A program made the translations under genes and the position numbers. Below the pieces are notes generated by a model. The model was given only the letters and a program-made list of their open reading frames with translations. It ran no database searches and had not been told where the DNA came from. This document shows positions 1-7,007 of a stretch of 10,964 nucleotides of DNA, piece by piece (position 1 is the first letter of the stretch; every line of letters begins with the position of its first letter). The stretch comes from Temnopleurus reevesii (lineage: Eukaryota; Echinodermata; Echinoidea; Temnopleuroida; Temnopleuridae). The DNA lies in NCBI GenBank assembly GCA_036244855.1, contig BQKZ01013952.1:1-10964 (forward strand), written 5' to 3'.

Positions 1-28
1 TTGAGCCTATGGAAAATTTTTAGTGGAG

Positions 29-196
29 GTCGAAGAGGGCAACGTGTACATTATTAAATATATAAAAGCTGACAGCCTATGATGAAAGAAACTGGGAATT
101 GATAGCCTCTGAAAAAAGGGCTCGCGACAGGTTGTAAGGAAAGTCGTGAAGGGCATGGTGTACATTACAAGAATATAGAAAGGGACAGCCCCCGAA
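29..196. repeat. Diverged direct repeat, period about 114 bp
   Basis: The segment at 29-80 (GTCGAAGAGGGCAACGTGTA, then CATTATTAAATATATAAAAG and ACAGCCTATGA) recurs at about 143-194 as GTCGTGAAGGGCATGGTGTA, then CATTACAAGAATATAGAAAG and ACAGCCCCCGA. An AGCCT(A/C)TG-plus-A-run motif precedes each copy (near 5 and 104). I see no reading frame linked to it. It is probably intronic, upstream of exon A. Confidence 0.6.
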
Positions 197-400
197 AAAA
201 TGTATTCCCACCGGAAAATGAATGTTTTCCATGGAGACAGGTGTGATGCATCGTAATATCATGATGTTCGGCATTTAAAAACATCCATATTTTAGGAACC
301 CTTTTAGAAGCGAATGAGGATAAAAAAAAGCAATGATTGCGAATGTGGTGGGCAACTCTGGGTGAGTGGTTTGATTCATCCAATTTGGTATAACTAATAT

Positions 401-578
401 GTAGCGAGTGTGTGATGAAACTTTTTTGTTCCTTGATTCAGTATAGAAGCGGTGATCTGAATCGAGTATTTGATGAGTTCTTCTTTCCTCTTCATTGTTG
501 CAGTATGGAAACTGATTTGTAGCAAGTATTTGATGAGATTTTTTTTCTCTTCCTTGATGCAGTATGGAAACGATATTG
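401..578 (+). repeat. Triplicated 3' splice-site region of exon A
   Basis: Three consecutive units (401-458, 459-518, 519-578) each contain a G(T/A)(A/T)(G/C)(C/G)(A/G)AG start, a (T)GATGA box, a T-rich tract, a CAG, and then TAT(A/G)GAA. The CAG acceptors end at 441, 503 and 562. Only the third leads into a conserved open exon. From 442 a frame stays open to a TAG at about 520, and from 504 the frame meets TGA at the fourth codon. Units 1 and 2 are therefore copies of an intron/exon boundary that would be unproductive if used. Confidence 0.8.
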
Positions 579-670
579 ACCTGAAGCCAGCCGGGAGCCG
601 TCAGATGAGGAAACAAAGCTTTGTGGTTCACGCTGGCTGCGATAACAAGGGAGATGTTCTCTTTATGGAG
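563..670 (+). CDS. MADD: MADD exon A (partial gene, internal exon)
   Basis: This 108-bp exon encodes 36 residues, starting [14 protein letters not shown] and ending [14 protein letters not shown]. It is bounded by a pyrimidine-rich tract with CAG at 560-562 and a GTAAAA donor at 671, and is phase 0 at both ends. The frame runs directly into exon B. I assign it to MADD/Rab3-GEP by recall of the family: the SFVxHAG...LFME-VCDDC region belongs to the C-terminal PH-like domain. MADD is a cytosolic DENN-domain exchange factor for Rab3/Rab27 in vesicle traffic, and in vertebrates it also binds TNF receptor 1 through its death domain. Those other domains are not in this window. The acceptor lies in the third of three tandem 60-bp units, and the last 13 codons plus the donor are copied 127 bp downstream, so local splice choice may be unusual. 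If the donor is not used, the frame stops within seven codons. Confidence 0.85.
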
Positions 671-866
671 GTAAAACTTTCAAACCATTAGATATTGATA
701 GAAAATAATTCCATGAATTTTTAAAATTTTTCCATCTTTTTAAAAATTTGGTGTTGATACTGGCTGTGATAACAAAGGAGACGTTCTCTTGATGAAGGTA
801 AAGCTTTCACACCATTAGATATTGATAGAAAATAATTCCATGAATTTAGATTTTTCCATCTTTTTC
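633..866 (+). repeat. Duplicated exon 3' end plus donor (127-bp offset)
   Basis: The last 38 bp of exon A, its donor and about 70 bp of intron (633-about 739) are repeated at 760-866. The copy still reads [13 protein letters not shown] with no stop and ends in a good donor (AAG|GTAAAG at 798). It has no AG acceptor immediately upstream (the bases before it are GTGTTGATA), so it is best called a broken partial exon copy. The intronic stretch CCATTAGATATTGATAGAAA is identical in both copies, which suggests a fairly recent duplication. Confidence 0.85.
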
Positions 867-1195
867 AATTTTGTGTTGATCCTTTTCATACATTAATCGT
901 GTCATGAATTAAAGATATTAAAAAAGAGAGTAAACTTGAGAGGGTCTGGTGCAATATGACTAAGGGCAGAAATCTGACATCATCAAATTTGTAATTTACT
1001 GGTTTGTCTGCATTAACGCGCTGGTTCCATTTCCGGTGTGATTTCTTCACACAAGCTTTCAAATAATGGAAAAAAGATCCATGGATTTGATTTTGTGTTG
1101 ATCTATTTTGTAAATAAGTCATGTCATGAAATATTGATTTTTTCACCAGAATGTAAACGGAAATGGGTCTGATGCGATAAGACCGTTTAGGGGAG
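846..1195 (+). repeat. Second-order intronic duplication, offset about 222 bp
   Basis: TTTTGTGTTGATC at about 870 recurs at about 1092. GTCATGAAT near 901 recurs as GTCATGAAA near 1123, and GGGTCTGGTGCAATA at 942 recurs as GGGTCTGATGCGATA at 1165, all with an offset of 222-223 bp. The second copy is preceded by AAGCTTTCAAATAATGGAAA (1056), which resembles the post-donor intron sequence at 801. Together with the 127-bp repeat this shows repeated local duplication across intron 1. The rest of the intron to 1348 holds only an (ATT)5 run (1270-1284) and the exon B acceptor. Confidence 0.65.
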
Positions 1196-1348
1196 ACATA
1201 TTGAATTCTTGAAATAACCGAATTTGTCAAATAATGCCTTGGTGTATTTTATTTATCTTTATTTTCATCATTATTATTATTATTTTGTTTTTAAATTATA
1301 ATTCATTAAATATTTTTACCAGTTGTTTTCTTGTATCAATTTCCCCAG

Positions 1349-1513
1349 GTGTGTGATGACTGTGTAATTATCAGGTCCGGTAATGGTGCTGTTTGCGATA
1401 GATGCTGGTACGAGAGGCTAATCAACATGACCTACTGCCCCAAGACAAAAGTACTCTGTCTATGGAGAAAAGTCAATAACGCCACAAAACTGGACAAATT
1501 CTACACCAAAAAA
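1349..1513 (+). CDS. MADD: MADD exon B (internal exon, PH-like domain)
   Basis: This 165-bp exon encodes 55 residues, from [15 protein letters not shown] to [12 protein letters not shown]. It has a TTTCCCCAG acceptor (AG at 1347-1348) and a GTAAGC donor at 1514, phase 0 on both sides. The stretch [17 protein letters not shown] followed by KFYTKK is the strongest family signature in the window: I recall an almost identical block in vertebrate MADD, which makes the gene identity secure. The block [20 protein letters not shown] is hydrophobic and aromatic, as expected for beta-strands of a PH-like fold. Cysteines are relatively frequent (C2, C5, C16, C19, C30, C37 of the exon), including two CxxC pairs. 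I do not infer metal binding, because the second pair (CDRC) aligns with a region I recall as cysteine-poor in vertebrates. Intron 1 (671-1348) separates it from exon A. Confidence 0.92.
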
Positions 1514-1557
1514 GTAAGCCATATGATGTAATTTATGATGAAAGAGAAGTCAGTGTT

Positions 1558-2190
1558 ATGGAGGTTTTGATTTCTTGCGTCACATTCACAGTCGACCAGA
1601 AATAAAGGTCATCAATATCGTGGAGGTTTCGATTTCATTCGTCAAGTCGACGGGAAGAATATCATAGTTTTGTGCATCTATTCATTGTTATGTGCGCAAC
1701 TGCCTTTGACGTAACAATAAGCTGATGTGCACAACTAGGACGTACTTCTTCCGGTCGATGTGCCCTTTGCCACAGTCGACTGAAATCAAAAACTCCATTT
1801 GAGCAAGTCAACTGCTCTCTTTTATTCACTCCCAAAATCAGTTTTGATTTCAGTTGACTAGGAACTAACTAACTAAACTTGGATTTTAAGGCGTTTACCA
1901 TTAAAATCCAAATTTAGTTAGTTTGTTACTAATCAACTAGTTTCAGATAGTCATTTTTTTTATGTGTTTATACCAATAAGTAAATTATGTCACAATGGCA
2001 TTGAAACAAGAGGCACATGCTTATGAATGGGCCTGTCACAGATCAGTGAGCAAAAGGGAAAATTGAGAAATGCTTGTCACATATTGGGTAGAGGATAAGA
2101 GGGCTCATCAAGGATTGATCGTATGTGACGTAACAATGCCCAGCTGTGCACAAAATGTGACCTGTACTTCTGGTCGACTGTGTCTGTGAC
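1558..2190. repeat. Cluster of related GTCGAC repeats in intron 2
   Basis: TGGAGGTTTTGATTTC at 1559 recurs as TGGAGGTTTCGATTTC at 1622 (63 bp apart). TGACGTAACAAT at about 1709 and 2127 are both followed by AGCTG, TGTGCACAA, ACTTCT and GGTCGA, giving a direct repeat offset by about 420 bp. CACAGTCGACCAGAAATAAA (about 1590) is the reverse complement of TTCTGGTCGACTGTG (about 2170). The pattern suggests one or more degraded non-autonomous elements with CACAGTCGAC-like ends. No transposase frame is present. Confidence 0.6.
1774..1938. repeat. Two chained inverted repeats sharing an arm
   Basis: AGTCGACTGAAATCAAAAACT at 1774-1793 is inverted at 1840-1859. The end of that right arm (AGTTGACT, from 1852) also begins a second inverted repeat: 1852-1889 pairs with 1901-1938 over 38 bp with about four mismatches and an 11-nt loop. 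The transcript could form either of two mutually exclusive hairpins. This is most likely part of the foldback element cluster described for this intron. Confidence 0.75.
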
Positions 2191-2659
2191 TTTGACAAAT
2201 GAAATGGAGTCTCCATGTCAATTAAATATTTATCTGAATTGTACTTGACTCCTTTGTTTACTACATATTTGCTTGAGAAGACTTTCATCAGTTGCTAATG
2301 TGAGCTATGAATAAATTAATTGCATTAAATGGTTAGCGGAAGCCTAAAATATTTTATCTTTAGTTCACATTCCCACCCGATGATCATTTTCTTCATTTTT
2401 AGTCCCTGAATATATAGTTTGAACTTGATCGCTATCATCTTTTAGTTATGCTCGGTCCCGTTAGCTGAAAAGAAGAATGCCTGTGAAATTTACAATACGA
2501 GGTTTGACACATTTTATCATTATCATTGTGACGTCACAATCATTATGCTTGTCTGATTAAATGTGGGCTTATCACTCGGTCGTAAGGATTCAAACTGTCA
2601 AGTCCCCACCACTGGCCTTGCAATTTGCTTCCGACTGTGTATGACTGACATTTTCTCCA

Positions 2660-2745
2660 GAGTTATAATGATAAAAATGCTTATTTCTTTTGAAGTGCAC
2701 AGGTTTGTCAGTAATGATGCTCATGGCGCTGTACATCAAATATTT
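2660..2745. mobile_element. Decayed SSR-linked retroposon end
   Basis: This stretch holds GTGCACAGGT and then GCTCATGGCGCTG (2719-2731). The same motifs occur in the same order, as GCGCACAGGT and the identical 13-mer at 7770-7782, next to an (ATA)n run. ATGATAAAAATGCTTATT upstream looks like a degraded microsatellite junction. It is therefore an older copy of the family at 7708. The remaining bases to 2820 show no coding signal. The AAATAAAG at about 2774 is not linked to any exon. Confidence 0.5.
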
Positions 2746-2827
2746 AATATACAATGTATTAGAAATGTACAAAAATAAAGAGAACTGCTGAAACTTCTTA
2801 TCCAATAATGGAGAGCTATGGAGTAAA

Positions 2828-2908
2828 ATGAAGTAAAAAAAGAGCTTGAGCTTTCGATCCTAGCAGAATCTGCTAGGATCGAAAGCTCAAGCTCTTTTTT
2901 GACTTCAT
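2828..2908. repeat. Near-perfect 81-bp palindrome
   Basis: Two 40-bp arms are separated by a single base (2868). The inner 32 bp are perfectly complementary. One mismatch (A2835 versus G2901) is followed by seven more matched pairs. The arms carry A6/T6 runs, GAGCTTGAGCTTTCGATCC and TAGCAGA at the tip. No frame or terminal element extends it. It may be a complete small foldback/MITE or a palindromic rearrangement scar. The transcript would form a long hairpin inside intron 2. Confidence 0.95.
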
Positions 2909-3036
2909 ATTAGAAATATATTACAACCCACTCACTCAGTCCTAAGCTAGTCGTAAGGTGGATGAGTCTTGATATGTGTGGTTGGCTACAATGTCAATGT
3001 TTGTATAACCAAAAATGATTTTCATTTCTTCCCCAG

Positions 3037-3112
3037 TGTCGTGAGCTGTATTTCTGTATCAAAGAGAGCATGGAGAAAGCTGCATCGAGACAAAAGAACG
3101 GCATCACAGCAG
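3037..3112 (+). CDS. MADD: MADD exon C (internal exon)
   Basis: This 76-bp exon encodes CRELYFCIKESMEKAASRQK followed by NGITA, plus one base of the next codon (phase 1 at its 3' end). The acceptor is TTCTTCCCCAG (AG at 3035-3036) and the donor is GTAATA at 3113. It continues the KFYTKK end of exon B with CRELY, as in recalled MADD proteins. The segment from ELYFCIKESMEKAASRQ is amphipathic and probably forms the C-terminal helix of the PH-like fold (inference). The phase-1 end joins in frame to the AG that opens exon D, making a GAG (Glu) codon across the junction. Confidence 0.9.
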
Positions 3113-4348
3113 GTAATAAGATAACTTCTCTTTTTGATAACCCATTCAGGAAAGGAATTATTTTACAAGAAATGTAATCACTATCCCTTTCCTAAATTGG
3201 CAACACTAATTTTTTTAATTCTCTTATTCTTTTAGCACGTTCCAATTGAATGCTATGTTAGCATGTTGAATCTTCTTCATAAAAAATGGTGTTAAAAAAG
3301 TAAAAGTTACCAAGTTGTGTGGAAAATAGTTTTCAACAGTGATGTCTGCATTCCTAATTTAAGGATTTATGATCATGTTAGTGATTATTTTCATTTAAAA
3401 ATTCTCTGCATCTAGCGACAAATGATGCCAGAATAAAAATGGTCAGATTTAGTGTAGTTTTTTTTTCTATCTACTCATGCATCTGGTGATTTTTTTTTAG
3501 AACACTACATAAAAAGTCATTGAACTAAATCACAAAATGTGTTCTATCGTCCTGAAAGGGATAATAGAGAATCAGCGTCACAAATTCCGCAGCCAGGTCT
3601 TATCTTCAAATGTTTTCATAATTAGCTTTATGCAATGGGACCAGTGTTCGTTTACTCGTGATAAATAGCTTTCACTGACTTATGGGTATGCACACTATAA
3701 TTGCTCATTAACAATAATCAATTTCCACAATTTGCTGTCTATTGGTGATCAATAAAGACAATTATTAATGTAAACAAACCAAGTAAATATTACAGGGGAA
3801 TTTGTGTGCATGAAAGGTTAAATCAAATTTACACTGGAGACCTGTGAACTGGCCTGGTTATTTTTGTTTCATTAGCCAAATCTGTGTGTTGATTTCATCT
3901 TTCTATTGATGGTAATCTACTTAATCAATGAACTTACGAAGCGAACTTTTATTAGGTCAAAATGTTTCATTCATTCTCCCGTTTTGTATATTGAAACAGA
4001 GCTTTTGGAAAGTTACCCATTCAAGATTTTAGTCCATGAAGCTCAAGGGGAACTGCCCCAAACATTGATGTGCTGTCATTGAATGAAGAAAAATAGGATG
4101 AAAAGAAAAATTGAGCAAAATTTGATAATGTGTTCAAAAGTTATGAGTTTTCACATTTTTCATTTCCACCTGAGATGGGCATCTGTAAGTTGTCAACTTT
4201 GGCATAATCTATGATGGCCACATAGAGAACTCCCCGTTCTTTCGCTTCATTTTTCCTTCTATTTCTGACAGAAATGATTAATAGCTCCTGATAGCTATTC
4301 TATTGACCCATCCAATATATGGATGTATGAAATATATGATATTATAGA
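3113..4348. other. Intron 3, first part: no recognisable feature
   Basis: This is AT-rich sequence between the exon C donor and the foldback element at 4349. I looked for splice-bounded open frames, tandem repeats and long inverted repeats on both strands and saw none that stands out. Several T-runs (about 3457 and 3490) are ordinary for this genome. The sequence is consistent with spliced intron. Confidence 0.6.
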
Positions 4349-4483
4349 AATATACAATGACTCTCGAGGTTTTGGTTAAAACTATTCGCACGAATGAGCA
4401 TATCAGATAGTACTATGATACTATCTGATGCTCACGAGTGCGAATAGTTTTAGCCAGTAGCGAGAATCAAGTCATTGTATATT
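4349..4483. repeat. Foldback element with about 65-bp imperfect arms
   Basis: AATATACAATGAC at 4349-4361 is mirrored by GTCATTGTATATT at 4471-4483. Inside, AAAACTATTCGCAC (4378-4391) pairs with GTGCGAATAGTTTT, and TCAGATAGTA (4403-4412) pairs with TACTATCTGA (4419-4428) around a 6-nt loop. There are a few mismatches and a 2-nt bulge. No coding capacity is present, so it is a MITE or foldback remnant. Its ACTATTCG and TTTTAGCC words also occur in the tandem repeat at 4687-4828, so the two may be related. Confidence 0.85.
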
Positions 4484-4592
4484 ATTTTTATATCCCTTCT
4501 TACAACAACAACATTAACAATAAAGTAGTCTATGCAGCAGATTAAATAATCTTACCTTGTCTTAATGATAATCTGATAAATTGTTTTTCTAG

Positions 4593-4654
4593 TCTCTGGC
4601 TCGTTGAGCACATCATGCGAACGAAGCCCGCCAGAAGTGTCCCATGCCGTGTAG
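4593..4654 (+). other. Possible poison/alternative exon in MADD intron 3
   Basis: A TTGTTTTTCTAG acceptor (AG at 4591-4592) opens a locally GC-richer stretch. Joined to the phase-1 end of exon C it reads VSGSLSTSCERSPPEVSHAV and then TAG at 4652-4654. No convincing donor follows within the open part; GTGTAG at 4649 is weak. If used, it would end the protein or mark the mRNA for decay. It may equally be the GC-rich edge of the neighbouring repeat. I recall no MADD similarity for the peptide. Confidence 0.2.
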
Positions 4655-4686
4655 CTGGGAAGCAGTGTCTCTCTCGTGCACGGGCA

Positions 4687-4828
4687 CGTCTGTTTTAGCC
4701 GACTACGCATGCGCGCAAAAATAGTAACTTTTTTCCCTAGGGAAAAAAATACTATTCGTCTGTTTTAGCCGACTACGCATGCGCGCAAAAATAGTAACTT
4801 TTTCCTTAAGGAAAAAAATTACTATTCG
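4687..4828. repeat. 70-bp tandem duplication with internal hairpin
   Basis: Unit 1 (4687-4756) and unit 2 (4757-4828) both contain CGTCTGTTTTAGCCGACTAC, GCATGCGCGC, a hairpin, and ACTATTCG. Each hairpin pairs AATAGTAACTTTTT with a reversed A-rich/TACTATT arm. The tips differ: CCCTAGGG in unit 1 and CCTTAAGG in unit 2, both perfect palindromes. GCATGCGCGC resembles an NRF-1 site, which is a weak observation by eye. Confidence 0.9.
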
Positions 4829-5287
4829 TACTATTCAATGACAAACGGCTTTCTTAGCAAATCTATTCATTTTTCTTGCCTGTACACTGTCAATGCAACG
4901 ATATTAGTGTAAGGGATATAATAGATTATAATCAGGTCATCAGAATTGAAAATGATGCATTTTTTTAAATGCTATACGGGTAAATTTCAATATGGAACTC
5001 CCAAGGTTGGTTTATTTTATTACCAGGCTTGAACAGTGGGGTGGTTTAATCTCCAGCGTTAATGCGCTTGATTAATCGTCTTACTGTCATTTTCATTGGA
5101 CTGTTACATGTATATGTGCGGGGTAAATCAAGGAATTTAGTGCCTGCATTTTTCTATGCCAGGTTTTCCAAGTTATAGTATGTTTAGGCCATGGACTAGA
5201 AATCATCACCTTTGTGAATTTCGGTTAAGGTCTGTGGAATTTATATAATTCCGTTGTCAATGGGTTGATTTTTTTCCTTCTATTTAG
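4829..5287. other. Intron 3, last part before exon D
   Basis: This is AT-rich sequence without a recognisable gene or long repeat. It ends in the pyrimidine-rich acceptor of exon D (TTTTTTTCCTTCTATTTAG). Nothing else can be supported here. Confidence 0.6.
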
Positions 5288-5394
5288 AGCCAGAGTTGGG
5301 TGGAGAGTTTCCCATTCAGGACGTGAAAACTGGAGAGGGCGGTCTTCTGCAAGTAACAATGGAAGGCGTCGGACTCAAGTTCCCCCAATCCAAG
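5288..5394 (+). CDS. MADD: MADD exon D (internal exon, last recognised)
   Basis: This 107-bp exon begins with the last two bases of a split Glu codon. It then encodes 35 residues, [18 protein letters not shown] through [17 protein letters not shown]. The acceptor is CTTCTATTTAG (AG at 5286-5287) and the donor is a consensus AAG|GTAAGC at 5395. [19 protein letters not shown] and GLKF match my recollection of MADD just before its final exon. Phase is 0 at the 3' end. Reading through the donor gives only Val-Ser and then TAA, so intron retention would end the protein two residues later. The expected next MADD segment (a FIEL...IKKC-like block) was not found anywhere up to 10964, so intron 4 is either longer than 5.5 kb or a different terminal exon is used. 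Confidence 0.92.
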
Positions 5395-5451
5395 GTAAGC
5401 TAATGTTGTACTTAAAAATTCCATGCAAAAGGGTATGTCTGTTATGATGCT

Positions 5452-5631
5452 AAGGGGGTGTTGCTCAAAACCAACTGCAAATCAATTGCAACTTTGAAAA
5501 TTATAACGCACACTTTCATTCGTGCACAGTATGCGCACTTAACAAGATGCGCATGAAACAATGATTTTGAATGGTGCGTTCCGATCAACTGCAACTTGCG
5601 ATCAATTGCAACTTTTTGAGCAACACCCCTT
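5452..5631. mobile_element. MITE, about 180 bp, AAGGGG(G)TGTTGCTCAAA ends
   Basis: The left end AAGGGGGTGTTGCTCAAA (5452-5469) is inverted at the right end as TTTGAGCAACACCCCTT (5615-5631), with a one-base indel. Subterminal CAACTGCAA/CAATTGCAAC words occur twice near each end (5471-5495 and 5587-5613). The outermost bases are CTAA on the left and TTAA on the right, which would fit insertion at a TTAA target with one later change, so a piggyBac-type origin is possible but unproven. It has no transposase frame and lies just inside intron 4. Confidence 0.85.
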
Positions 5632-5987
5632 AAAAGTGGTTAATTTTCTTACAATGAAATCCTTTGAAATATGATGTTTATGTGATGTATTTCATATGTT
5701 ACCTCCATCTGCCTTCTTCTCCCACAAGTCACCAAATAGCCAAAAATGTCCAATCTTACCAGGGTTATGCAACCAAGGCAACTTCCAATTCATTCTCAAG
5801 TATTATCATCAATACTGGGTTTTTTTTTGGAAAAAAACCCAAAAAACAAAAAACTGTTTTTGGATGAAAGAAAGTCCGCTTGTAGTATTGTGTCAAAAAT
5901 ATATCTTTCAAATTTACACTTGAACAGGTAGGTATGATTAACAGAACAATGGCGGAGAGGTTGAAATATTCCATTCTAAGGCCCCTG

Positions 5988-6102
5988 TCACATAGAAGCG
6001 TGGAAGCAACACATTCGAACACAACTGTTTGTTCAGTTCACAGTTCATTGCCTCTGAACAAAGAGTCATGTTGAATCATGTTGCTTCCGGGCTTCTATGT
6101 GA
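5988..6102. mobile_element. Small MITE, 115 bp, TCACATAGAAGC ends
   Basis: The terminal inverted repeats are TCACATAGAAGCGTGGAAGC (5988-6007) and the complementary GCTTCCGGGCTTCTATGTGA (6083-6102), with two adjacent mismatches. The complementarity continues inward through CAACA/TGTTG. The centre holds a second smaller pairing (TGTTCAG... with CTGAACA). No clear target-site duplication is seen and there is no coding capacity. Confidence 0.85.
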
Positions 6103-6155
6103 TTTGGACTTTGTATTGCATACATAGATATTAAAGCATCCTCATTCCTCTTGCC

Positions 6156-6414
6156 GAGATGCCAACCGTTCCAGAATACGCACGATAAGTGAATACGAAC
6201 GACTTTAAGTTCGACTGGTATCAATTCTTACGTTGAATGCGCGTAATAGTGTGAACCATTGCGCGGAAGAAGGGATACCAGTCGAACTTAAAGTCGTGCG
6301 TAACTTTAAGCACGACTTGGTGAAACACCTCCATGGTGCGGCACTGTTTGCTTTATTTCTGCCCATACTGTATGAAAATACGCTTCATGCATTTTCTGGA
6401 ACGGTTGGCATCTC
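6156..6414. mobile_element. Nested-palindrome MITE, about 259 bp
   Basis: The outer ends are a perfect 21-bp inverted repeat (6156-6176, beginning GAGATGCCAACCG, and 6394-6414). Inside is a second inverted repeat of 29 bp with one mismatch (6194-6222 with 6274-6302), centred on CTTTAAGTTCGACTGGTATC and enclosing about 50 bp. A further copy of ACTTTAAG follows at 6303. The open frame across 6233-6472 overlaps the element and its right flank and shows no recognisable protein. No target-site duplication is obvious. Confidence 0.88.
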
Positions 6415-7007
6415 TAACGTTCATGCAACACACAAAACATTGGATGCACATGACATGGTGTGTTTGCATTGAGAAACATGCATGCACACGGCAATGAGTC
6501 CCACTAGGCAACTAGACAATATTTGTGCATCGTGTGAACGCTTCCAATGGATACATGTAAAAAATCCCTCATTTCCATTTTGAAGATTGGATGTTTTTTT
6601 TATCTATTTTTTTTTTTATTCAACTCTACCTATCATATTTAAAGATGGAAGTTTCTAGTCAATCTAATATAATCATCTATATTACCCAATTGAATATAAG
6701 TGATAAATATTATGTTATTCTTGCTGCTTTTAAACTGCTTTTTTACAAAGCTGTCTATATAAAATAGCAATATCGCAATTGCATCATTAGTAACAAGTTA
6801 TCCATGTAAACCTGCGGATCTTATAATATTTTTATATTTAGATGCTCCTAATTCTGTTGTTTTTGAGAGAATTTTTTGTTCACCTAGCTTCATCATCAAT
6901 TCAAAATCTTCTCTATAAATATATGGGAATTTTAAATCAGTTTTACCAGAGTTTTGTAAGTTTTCAGTCATCATTTTAGAATGATGTGATCACATCTTTG
7001 CAGAGAA
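6415..7007. other. Intron-like AT-rich stretch
   Basis: Apart from a short inverted pair (ATGCAACACAC at 6423 with GTGTGTTTGCAT at 6458-6469) and T-runs around 6594-6618, I see no gene, splice-bounded frame or long repeat. Confidence 0.55.

Noticed and set aside
275..631. Minus-strand open frame of 118 codons
   Set aside because: It overlaps the triplicated splice-site units and exon A on the opposite strand. Its repeated peptides simply reflect the 60-bp DNA repeats.
886..1230. Minus-strand open frame of 114 codons in intron 1
   Set aside because: It lies across the internally duplicated intron sequence, has no recognisable motif, and is the length expected by chance in this region.
2563..2805. 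Open frames on both strands near 2563-2805
   Set aside because: They coincide with a decayed retroposon end and AT-rich sequence, and neither shows a known motif or splice support.
4600..4760. CpG-island promoter suggested by CpG words and an NRF-1-like GCATGCGCGC
   Set aside because: The GC-richer stretch is only about 100 bp, overlaps a repeat, and no first exon or conserved start follows. It lies inside the MADD coding span.
5664..6022. Several overlapping open frames on both strands, with a CAG|GTAGGT donor-like site at 5928
   Set aside because: No frame resembles MADD or any family I know, no single frame joins an acceptor to the donor convincingly, and a low-complexity T9/A7 hairpin lies in the middle.
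6233..6472. Plus-strand open frame of 79 codons
   Set aside because: It runs through the nested-palindrome MITE and its flank, so it is probably fortuitous rather than a remnant transposase.
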